Position numbers and translations under genes: made by a program. Shown here piece after piece: positions 1-6,758 of a DNA stretch of 9,829 bases (position 1 is the stretch's first letter; each line of letters opens with the position of its first letter). Location of the stretch: positions 1-9,829 of the forward strand of contig JADGRD010000080.1 in assembly GCA_017881285.1 (NCBI GenBank). Reading direction: 5' to 3'. The notes beneath the pieces are model-generated. The model ran no database searches and had not been told where the DNA came from. It worked only from the letters and a program-made list of their open reading frames with translations. The stretch comes from Pseudomonadota bacterium (lineage in GTDB: Bacteria; Myxococcota_A; Polyangia; Fen-1088).

Positions 1-351
1 TTGCTTGCCGTGCTCATCGTGATCGAGGCGGTCGACGTCACGTTCGCCGTCGATTCCATTCCCGCCATCTTCGGCGTGACCACCGACGTCTTTATCGTCC
101 TCACCTCCAACATCTTCGCCGTGCTCGGCCTGCGTTCCCTCTACTTCCTCGTCTCCGGGCTGGCGCAGAAGCTGGCCTACCTGAACTACGGCATCGCGAC
201 GGTGCTGGCCTTCATCGGCGCCAAGATCGTGCTCGGCCCTTGGGTGACCATCCCGGTCGGTCTCTCCCTCACCATCGTGCTGGGGGTTCTGCTCGTGGCG
301 GCGGGAGCCTCGCTGCTAGCCCGCAATTCTCGTAGCGGCGACTCCGGCTGA
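1..351 (+). CDS. TerC family integral membrane protein, C-terminal part (5' end outside window)
   Basis: This is the last 116 residues of a TerC/Alx-family membrane protein. Known members are linked to tellurite resistance or to manganese export and metal loading at the cytoplasmic membrane. The visible part has about four hydrophobic segments (roughly residues 1-17, 28-50, 58-76 and 83-104). It contains the family's most conserved stretch, with acidic residues E9, D12 and D18 inside the membrane (FAVDSIPAIF), followed by FIVLTSNIFA and LGLRSLYF. The frame is open at base 1, so the TTG there is most likely an internal Leu codon rather than a start. Full-length members are usually around 300 residues, so more than half is missing. 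The protein ends in a short polar tail (RNSRSGDSG). It converges on the kinase operon. The family is clear, but the transported metal cannot be told from this fragment. Confidence 0.93.
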   Translation: MLAVLIVIEAVDVTFAVDSIPAIFGVTTDVFIVLTSNIFAVLGLRSLYFLVSGLAQKLAYLNYGIATVLAFIGAKIVLGPWVTIPVGLSLTIVLGVLLVAAGASLLARNSRSGDSG

Positions 352-383
352 CGGTGGTGCGGGCTAGCGATCGCGTCGGCAGA

Positions 384-444
384 GGCCGGCTTTGCCGGCC
401 GGAGCCACAGCGCGGGAGGGTTTGGGAACCCTCCCAGGGTTCCC
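384..444. terminator. Cluster of perfect hairpins between two convergent genes, possible bidirectional terminator
   Basis: The 107-nt gap between the TerC stop and the kinase stop holds three perfect inverted repeats. Stem A is 384-390 with 394-400 (GGCCGGC, 3-nt loop). Stem B is 414-420 with 429-435 (GGGAGGG/CCCTCCC, 8-nt loop). Stem C is 424-431 with 437-444 (GGGAACCC/GGGTTCCC, 5-nt loop). B and C share bases 429-431 and cannot form together. No T-run follows on either strand, so this is not a textbook intrinsic terminator. Its position between two 3' ends suggests transcript ending or mRNA 3'-end protection in both directions, which is inference. Confidence 0.45.
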
Positions 445-458
445 ACGACAATTATCCC

Positions 459-1709
<1,251 letters not shown>

Positions 1710-1711
1710 GG

Positions 1712-2959
1712 TTAGCGCGAGGGGGTGGGGGGCAGGGTGTCAGGGGATGCGGGAAGCGACTTCACCGTCGGTGCGACGCTTCCCTTGACCGCCTGGCGCG
1801 GGGAAGTAGTCGATGGCAGGTCCGGCAGGTTCGTTTGCTGGAAGGCCAGAAACAGGGCTCCACCAAGCGCGGCAAGCAAGGTGACCAGGACGAAGGTCAA
1901 GAAGGGCCGCGAGCCGGTCTCCTCCGTCGTGGGGATCTCGTGGCTCGCCGAGGGCGTCGAAGCCGTTGTGCTGACCAGATTGGTTGGCATGGCGCCCGGA
2001 CTGCCGGCGTCGGCGGGGAGGGGGAACTCCTCGGTGGTCTTCTCGCCGGTCGTTCGCGGCGCCACCCTGACTGGTTCGGGATCCTCCGGATCCACGCCCG
2101 GGTCGAACGCGGCAAAACCCAGCACCGGGTTGGGTTCGGGCTCGGGCAGCCCATCGCCGTCGAAGCGGGCCACCACGACGCTGATGTTGTCCGGACCCTC
2201 GTGTTCATTGGCCTTGGTGATGAGGGCTTCGCAGGCCTTTTTGAGATCGGTTTCGGAGAGCAGGATGGCCTTCATCTCCTCGTCGGTGACCGGGCCGTGC
2301 AGCCCGTCCGAGGACACCAAGATCACGTCGCCGCGGCACAGGTCGACGTGGGAGAGCACGACGTCGACCTTGTCCTGCACGCCCAGGGCCTGGAGGATGA
2401 TGTTGGCGTGCTCGAAGCTCTTGGCCTCCTCGGCGGTCATGGCGCCGGCCTCGATGAGCTGCCAGGCAAGAGACTGGTCCTTGGTGAGCTGAGCCAGTTG
2501 CCCGGAACGCAGGATGTAGCAGCGTGAGTCGCCGATTTGACCGATGAGGAGCTTGCGGTCCACCAGGCACGCGGCGGTGCAGGTCGTCCCCATGCCGCGC
2601 TCGTTCTGGTTGAGGCGCGATTGGGCGTTGATTTTCTCGTTCGCGTTCTCGATGGCCCGGCGCAACCGCCGAGCGTAGCGCTGCCGCGTGGTCGCGTCAC
2701 CGGCTTCCATGTCGATCGAGATGGAGTCGACCGCCATGGTAGAAGCCACCTCGCCTGCCGCGGCGCCACCCATGCCGTCGCAGACCAGGAAGAGCGCCCC
2801 CTTGGGACCGATCTTCCACTCCAATACCTCCTCGGGCGAGGAGGTTCGCAACCCCGTTTCGGCGTTGGCGATCAGGAAGTTGTCCTCGTTGTGCTCGCGG
2901 ATCTGGCCGACATCGGTCTTGCCGAACGTGGTGATCTTGATGTCCGAAGAGCTTTCCAT
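1712..2959 (-). CDS. PP2C-type Ser/Thr protein phosphatase with C-terminal membrane anchor
   Basis: 415-residue metal-dependent phosphatase that removes phosphate from Ser/Thr, probably reversing the kinase encoded next to it. The catalytic domain is at about 8-267. Metal-binding and core motifs are intact: REHNED 21-26 (D26), DGMGG 61-65 (D61), GDSR 143-146, SSDG 216-219 (D218) and GPDNIS 255-260 (D257). A Pro/Thr-rich linker (about 270-350) contains TTEE twice (308-311 and 344-347). One membrane segment (about 352-373) follows, then a 42-residue Ser/Pro/Thr-rich tail predicted outside the cytoplasm. This resembles the layout of PstP/PrpC-type phosphatases encoded beside kinases. It is the middle gene of the operon: the FHA gene ends 53 nt upstream and the kinase starts 2 nt downstream. 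No strong Shine-Dalgarno sequence precedes the ATG (AGCGGG only). The phosphatase call is firm; the target is inferred from context. Confidence 0.96.
   Translation of the reverse strand: MESSSDIKITTFGKTDVGQIREHNEDNFLIANAETGLRTSSPEEVLEWKIGPKGALFLVCDGMGGAAAGEVASTMAVDSISIDMEAGDATTRQRYARRLRRAIENANEKINAQSRLNQNERGMGTTCTAACLVDRKLLIGQIGDSRCYILRSGQLAQLTKDQSLAWQLIEAGAMTAEEAKSFEHANIILQALGVQDKVDVVLSHVDLCRGDVILVSSDGLHGPVTDEEMKAILLSETDLKKACEALITKANEHEGPDNISVVVARFDGDGLPEPEPNPVLGFAAFDPGVDPEDPEPVRVAPRTTGEKTTEEFPLPADAGSPGAMPTNLVSTTASTPSASHEIPTTEETGSRPFLTFVLVTLLAALGGALFLAFQQTNLPDLPSTTSPRQAVKGSVAPTVKSLPASPDTLPPTPSR
1721..1753 (+). other. Potential G-quadruplex motif at the phosphatase-kinase junction
   Basis: Five G-runs lie close together on the plus strand: 1721-1725 (5 G), 1727-1732 (6 G), 1735-1737 (3 G), 1743-1746 (4 G) and 1751-1753 (3 G). 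The loops are 1, 2, 5 and 4 nt, which fits the standard four-run quadruplex rule. The motif covers the last codons of the phosphatase gene, starting 11 nt upstream of the kinase ATG. The genes are read from the minus strand, so the G-rich strand is the template and the mRNA here is C-rich. The motif is plain from sequence; any effect on transcription is inference. Confidence 0.5.
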
Positions 2960-3012
2960 CCCGCTAGCCGTAACTCGCCGTGCTGTGAGGGGGTGATGAC
3001 AATAGCTTCGCC

Positions 3013-3918
3013 CTAACCTGGCTCGAAGCGCAAGAGCTCATCGCCGAGCCGAATCATTTGCCCGGGTTCCAAGACGTGTTGGCCTGTCAAGCGCACGTAG
3101 GTTCCGTTCGAGCTTCCCAGGTCGGAGATGAGGGCGCGGTTGCCGCGAAATTGCAGCAAGGCATGCCGGCGGGACATGAACTCGTCGTCCGAGAAGACGA
3201 TGTCGCCTTGCTCGCGCCCGAGGATCAGATCGCCGCGCGTCAGGTGGTAGACGTCGCGGCTGGTGCCCGCGGCGGTGATCTGGCGCAGGCGGCCCCAGGG
3301 CGACTTGAGCGGGGTGCCGAAGAGAATCATGCCGTGCTCGACCGCGGGACGCAGGGTCTTCTCCGCGTCGGGAACCGCCTCGAAACGCAGCACCTGCTTG
3401 CCCACGAGGATGTAGCTGCCGTCCGGCAACTCGACCGGGGCGGTGATGCGAATGTAGACGCCATTGCGTCCCTCCAGCGGGGTGATGACGAACTGGCCGG
3501 CGCGGGACAAGATACGCGCGTGCCGCTCGGCGAGATGCTTGTCGTCGAAGCGGAGATCGCCCTCGGTGCGGCCGAGGTCGATCTGTTCGCCAACCAGGGC
3601 GTAGGATTCGCCGTCCGAGCCATCCCGCCGGACCGCGACCAGGCGTGGCCCACCGGCGCGCGTGGCCGCGGCCAGGGAGGGCCGCGCGGCCACGGCGGCG
3701 GCCAGGGCCGCCGAGGCGTCGGCGCTCATGGGCGTGGTGTGCCCCAGTCGCCTACCGCAGGAGAAACAGAAGTTGGTGTCGAGCGGGTTGCGGTTCCCGC
3801 AACCGGAGCAGATGAGCGCGGAGCCGGCGGCGGCGGCGCTGGTGACGGCCGCGCCGCAGCGATGGCAGAAGGCAGCGCCATCCGCGACTACGCCTCCGCA
3901 CTGGAAACAGGTCAACAT
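3013..3918 (-). CDS. Double zinc-ribbon, tandem FHA domain protein (phosphothreonine reader)
   Basis: 301-residue soluble protein and first gene of the kinase/phosphatase operon. It begins with two zinc ribbons (C4, C7, C18, C21 and C37, C40, C51, C54), then an Ala-rich linker (about 62-90) and two FHA domains. FHA domains bind phosphothreonine peptides. The second (about 226-298) is textbook: GRE 234-236, SRRH 249-252, SSNGT 269-273. The first (about 108-180) keeps GR 116-117, RH 132-133 and NG 152-153, but the usual Ser of the SxxH motif is E131's neighbourhood (AERH) and the NGT Thr is V154, so phosphopeptide binding is doubtful. It has no membrane segment or signal peptide. The ATG just before the first Cys pair is the only sensible start, although no clear Shine-Dalgarno sequence precedes it. 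Likely role: an adaptor that reads phosphorylation set by the operon's kinase; the partner is unknown. Confidence 0.93.
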   Translation of the reverse strand: MLTCFQCGGVVADGAAFCHRCGAAVTSAAAAGSALICSGCGNRNPLDTNFCFSCGRRLGHTTPMSADASAALAAAVAARPSLAAATRAGGPRLVAVRRDGSDGESYALVGEQIDLGRTEGDLRFDDKHLAERHARILSRAGQFVITPLEGRNGVYIRITAPVELPDGSYILVGKQVLRFEAVPDAEKTLRPAVEHGMILFGTPLKSPWGRLRQITAAGTSRDVYHLTRGDLILGREQGDIVFSDDEFMSRRHALLQFRGNRALISDLGSSNGTYVRLTGQHVLEPGQMIRLGDELLRFEPG

Positions 3919-3977
3919 CGGAATTCAGGCAGGAAGGCTATCCCATCTCGAGCCCGCGAGGGAGGAGAAGCGGAAAG

Positions 3978-4006
3978 ATTAGACCTGGACCCGAGAAGCA
4001 TTGCAA
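3978..4006 (-). promoter_or_regulatory. Candidate sigma70-type promoter of the FHA-phosphatase-kinase operon
   Basis: Read on the minus strand, TTGCAA (4006-4001) is followed by a 17-nt spacer and TCTAAT (3983-3978). Against the TTGACA/TATAAT consensus this is 4/6 and 5/6 with ideal spacing. Transcription would start near 3971, giving a leader of about 53 nt before the ATG at 3918. It is the best promoter I can see for the operon. Prediction only. Confidence 0.45.
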
Positions 4007-4029
4007 GGCGGCCCGTCCTCTACTAAAAG
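4001..4029 (+). promoter_or_regulatory. Candidate divergent promoter of the lipoprotein / phospholipase-like pair
   Basis: On the plus strand the same palindromic TTGCAA (4001-4006) is followed, after 17 nt, by TAAAAG (4024-4029), matching TATAAT at 4 of 6 positions. Transcription would start near 4036, leaving a leader of about 105 nt to the GTG at 4141. The match is weak and rests mainly on spacing and on lying in the only gap between the divergent units. Confidence 0.25.
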
Positions 4030-4129
4030 TCTGGCGGCAACATCACCGCAGATCTGGGGCCAGTCGCCCGGCCAATCACAGTGTCTTTCTTTTTACCAGC
4101 GATTCCGGAAAGCGTCAATTTCCCTCGGC

Positions 4130-4133
4130 GGAG
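4130..4133 (+). promoter_or_regulatory. Shine-Dalgarno site that fixes the lipoprotein start at 4141
   Basis: GGAG at 4130-4133 lies 7 nt before GTG 4141. The alternative in-frame GTG at 4081 has no purine-rich site upstream and would place about 20 extra non-hydrophobic residues ahead of the lipoprotein signal. The downstream start is therefore preferred. Confidence 0.6.
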
Positions 4134-4140
4134 AACGCCC

Positions 4141-5265
4141 GTGCGGGAAAACGGGCGTGGGCGTCGAGGCGGACGGGCGCGCGCCGCGCTCCTCGCGCTG
4201 GTGGTCGGTGGGGTTGCGGCGTGCGGCCCGGTGGTCGGGAATGCCCCCTTCTCCGCCCGCCCGGACACCTTGCAGCCGGGCGATCTGCTCGGTCCCTTCG
4301 ACGGCATGGTCATCGACGCCGAGACCGAACGGCCCATCGCCGCCGCGACGGTGGTGGGTTCCTGGGCCTTCGAGCGCGGCATCGGCCTGCTGGGACCGGC
4401 CGGTTTTCGCGAGTGCGCCCGGGAGACGAGCGCGGACGGTCGCTACCACATTCCCCGTCCCGAGGACGTGCCGACCGGCGGGTCCATGCGCCTGCGGCGA
4501 TTCACCCTGATCGTCTACCGGCGGGGCTATGTCGCCTACCGCAGCGATTTCAAGTTCGGCAGCGGTGAGCAGCGCCACGACTTCAGTCAGCGGGGCAACA
4601 AGGTGCGCCTGGACAAGTGGTTGCCGGCGCTGGAGCATCGGCGTCATCTCGCGTTTCTCGGTGGCGGAGAGGCCATCCGCAAGGCCGCCGGGTGGGAGGC
4701 GCAACCGGCCAGTCTGGAGCAGGAGGGCAAGGCGATGCCCCTGGTCGCGGAGACGCCCGCGGAGGGCGTGGTCGCCCTCGCCAAGCGGATGCTCGACGTT
4801 TCGCCGCTGCTTTCCGCCGAGGAGGTGCGCGGGGTGACCGGCTTCGCCGGGGAATTCGAAATCGGGCGGTTGACGGATCGTGTGCGGAGCGACGTGTACG
4901 ACAGCCGGCACTTCAAGGCCAAGGGCAAGAGCGAAGCTTTCGACGTGGGGGTGCGCGTATGGTCGATCGGCGCCACGGCGGCGGAGGCGCAGTTCGGCAA
5001 ACTCAAGGGCGAACTGCCGGCCGCGGTGGCCACCGAGGAGATCGGCGACCGATCCTTGCGCGCCCGCGGCGGAGACGTGTCGGGGCTGGCCTTCCTCCTG
5101 CGGGAAAGGGGACTGGTCGTCCAGATCAGCTGTGGCACCTCGCAGTGCACGGACGCGGGCATGCTCCTGCGCCTGGCCAAGCTGGTCGAAAGCCACGTCG
5201 GTGAACTGGGGGCGGTCCAGGAACCGAAGGTCCCGGCGAAAACCGGGGTGGGAGGCCCGCCATGA
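4141..5265 (+). CDS. Predicted lipoprotein with carboxypeptidase-regulatory-like domain
   Basis: 374 residues from GTG 4141, chosen because of the GGAG site and because it gives a compact lipoprotein signal: Arg-rich start, hydrophobic stretch 14-24, lipobox VAAC with C28. An in-frame GTG at 4081 would add 20 residues and is less likely. After export and lipidation the protein should sit on a membrane in the periplasm. Residues about 52-135 look like a carboxypeptidase-regulatory-like (transthyretin-type) beta domain: GMVIDAETERPIAAATV, then ETSADGRYHIP and LIVYRRGYV. The C-terminal half (about 220-352) starts LLSAEEVRGVTG and ends in a strand-rich stretch with a possible disulfide pair C330/C336. 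Its pattern recalls small sensor-like domains of other lipoproteins, but I cannot name the family. The tail is Pro/Gly-rich. Its TGA overlaps the next ATG (ATGA), so the two proteins are probably made together. Function unknown. Confidence 0.85.
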   Translation: MRENGRGRRGGRARAALLALVVGGVAACGPVVGNAPFSARPDTLQPGDLLGPFDGMVIDAETERPIAAATVVGSWAFERGIGLLGPAGFRECARETSADGRYHIPRPEDVPTGGSMRLRRFTLIVYRRGYVAYRSDFKFGSGEQRHDFSQRGNKVRLDKWLPALEHRRHLAFLGGGEAIRKAAGWEAQPASLEQEGKAMPLVAETPAEGVVALAKRMLDVSPLLSAEEVRGVTGFAGEFEIGRLTDRVRSDVYDSRHFKAKGKSEAFDVGVRVWSIGATAAEAQFGKLKGELPAAVATEEIGDRSLRARGGDVSGLAFLLRERGLVVQISCGTSQCTDAGMLLRLAKLVESHVGELGAVQEPKVPAKTGVGGPP

Positions 5266-6704
5266 AAACGCGCACGGGACGCCAGGCGGGAGCACTGGCA
5301 CTCGGGCTGGTCCTCTGGGCCACCCGGCCGGCGCTGGCCTGGGATCCCGCCACCACCCACAGCGGGCTCACCGAACGCGCGCTGGCGGCCTCGAGGTTCC
5401 ACGCCACCCTCGTCGAGCGACTCGGCCGCCCGCTCGGTGGCTTCGAACCCCTGCGGCTCGACACGAGCGTGCTGGATGCGGATACGGCCCGGAGCCTCAA
5501 GGCCCGCCTGGATCGATTCGACCCAGCGGGTGGCTATCGGCCCAGCGCCGATGGTGTCGCCCTGGCGTCCGCGTGGGTGCGGGCCGGCGCCGTTTTGGAG
5601 AAGACGCCGCCCGAGCGCGGCCGCCACCACTTCCTCGAGCCGGGCCAGCGCGCGGGGCTCGACGACGGGCCGGGGCTGTCGGGCACCTTGCACGCGGCCC
5701 GTCTCACCCTCGACGACGGGGCGACCGTGCGCGACAGCGCGACCGGCCTGGCCTTCGCGCTTGAAGGGTTGCCCGCTCTCGCTTGGCTGTGGTCACCCCA
5801 CAATGATCTCGGGGTGCCGGCCTTCCTCGACCACTGGGCGCGCGCGGTCAGCGCGCCGAGCGGCGTGGAACGCGAGACCTCGCTCGTGCGCGCCCTGCTC
5901 GCGCTCGGCGGCACACTTGCCGTGCTAGAGGACATGGGCCAGCCGGCCTTCGTTCGCAATGACTTCCGCGGCGAGTTCCTCGCGCACGACACGGGTTCAC
6001 CCTTCGAGCGCTTCGTAGCGGATCGCTTCGGCGCCATGGCCTTGCCTGCCCCCGTGACCCCAGTCGAGCGTCCCGACGTGGACAGCTTCTTCGTGGCCAA
6101 GGACGGCAAGGGATTGGCGCAACGGACCCAGGCGCGCTTCTTTTCCGCGGGGACCTTGCCGCAAGACGTTCGCCTCGACGCCGGGGAGAAGCCCGCGGAT
6201 CTCTTGCGCGTGGTCAACCAGACGCTGCCTTTCGCCGTCCCCGAGGTTACGACGCTGGAGCTTGGGCAAACTGGCCGGACTCACTATGTCCAGCAGGACG
6301 GAGTCCGCGTGCTCGCGTACCAGCGCAACGCGAACAAGATCCACTTCTTTCTCGACGACAAGGTCTACGCCGACTGCGCGCGTCGTTGGCTGCCGGAGGT
6401 GGAAGGCTATGCCGCGGGCCTGGTCGATCACCTGTTGCGCGTGACGCTCGCTCTCTCGATCGCCGAACAGCACGTTTCGGTCACCGTCAGCGGGGTGGCC
6501 GGTCAGCTTGAAACGGGGGCGATCCTGCACGTCCTCGCGGAAGATGGCGCGGGCGTACGCAAGGAAATCGCGCAGGCCCCAGTCCAGCCGGACGTGGCCC
6601 TGACCTTCGCCGTCCCGCCGGGGACGCGCACGATCGCGGCTTACGCGCGCGGGCGCGACGCGGGCGGCGAGTTCGTCGCGGCCGGGGAAACCACTGCGCC
6701 TTGA
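5262..6704 (+). CDS. Secreted zinc phospholipase C / P1 nuclease-like protein, probably lacking part of its zinc site
   Basis: 480 residues with a Sec signal peptide (cleavage after ALA, residue 26), so the mature protein begins with Trp27, as in Bacillus cereus phospholipase C and P1 nuclease where the N-terminal Trp binds zinc. Other family marks are H33 in the first helix, HHFLEP 122-127 (compare HFYDPD), LEDMGQPAF 222-230, RND 232-234, SPFERF 246-251, and the late motif EGYAAGLVDHLLR 381-393. Compared by eye with B. cereus enzyme, Trp1, an early His and the Asp of helix HxxxD survive (D224), but Asp55 appears as Glu126, His118 as Ala220, His128 as Phe230 and His142 as a non-His. Metal binding and catalysis may be lost or altered. 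A beta-rich region of about 75 residues ends the protein. GGAGG at 5251-5255 precedes the ATG, which overlaps the lipoprotein stop. Family fairly sure; activity uncertain. Confidence 0.82.
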   Translation: MKTRTGRQAGALALGLVLWATRPALAWDPATTHSGLTERALAASRFHATLVERLGRPLGGFEPLRLDTSVLDADTARSLKARLDRFDPAGGYRPSADGVALASAWVRAGAVLEKTPPERGRHHFLEPGQRAGLDDGPGLSGTLHAARLTLDDGATVRDSATGLAFALEGLPALAWLWSPHNDLGVPAFLDHWARAVSAPSGVERETSLVRALLALGGTLAVLEDMGQPAFVRNDFRGEFLAHDTGSPFERFVADRFGAMALPAPVTPVERPDVDSFFVAKDGKGLAQRTQARFFSAGTLPQDVRLDAGEKPADLLRVVNQTLPFAVPEVTTLELGQTGRTHYVQQDGVRVLAYQRNANKIHFFLDDKVYADCARRWLPEVEGYAAGLVDHLLRVTLALSIAEQHVSVTVSGVAGQLETGAILHVLAEDGAGVRKEIAQAPVQPDVALTFAVPPGTRTIAAYARGRDAGGEFVAAGETTAP

Positions 6705-6758
6705 CCGGGCGGCGTACTACGGCCAGCCTCTGCGAGCCTCCGGCCTCTAGTCTCCAGC

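Noticed and set aside
3005..3029. GCTTCG/CGAAGC inverted repeat across the FHA stop codon
   Set aside because: A 6-bp stem with a 13-nt loop and no T-run inside a probable operon; likely chance.
3058..4026. 322-codon plus-strand frame over the FHA gene
   Set aside because: The opposite strand has paired zinc ribbons and a textbook FHA domain; this is a shadow frame.
4055..4095. Small hairpin (GGGC/GCCC) followed by a T-rich stretch in the lipoprotein leader, a possible attenuator
   Set aside because: The stem is only 4 bp and is separated from the T-rich stretch by about 15 nt; too weak to call.
4081..4140. Earlier GTG start for the lipoprotein gene
   Set aside because: It has no ribosome binding site and would bury the lipoprotein signal behind 20 polar and aromatic residues; GTG 4141 with GGAG fits better.
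4093..5301. 402-codon open frame on the minus strand opposite the lipoprotein
   Set aside because: No recognisable motif, and it runs against a gene with a lipoprotein signal, a Shine-Dalgarno site and ATGA coupling to the next gene.
6705..6758. Gap between the phospholipase-like gene and the FHA/CpaF-like gene, with repeated GCCTC and a 10-base inverted match (GTACTACGGC) to 9428-9437
   Set aside because: No stable hairpin in the gap. The GCCTC copies are irregular, and a single 10-base match across the window is expected by chance.
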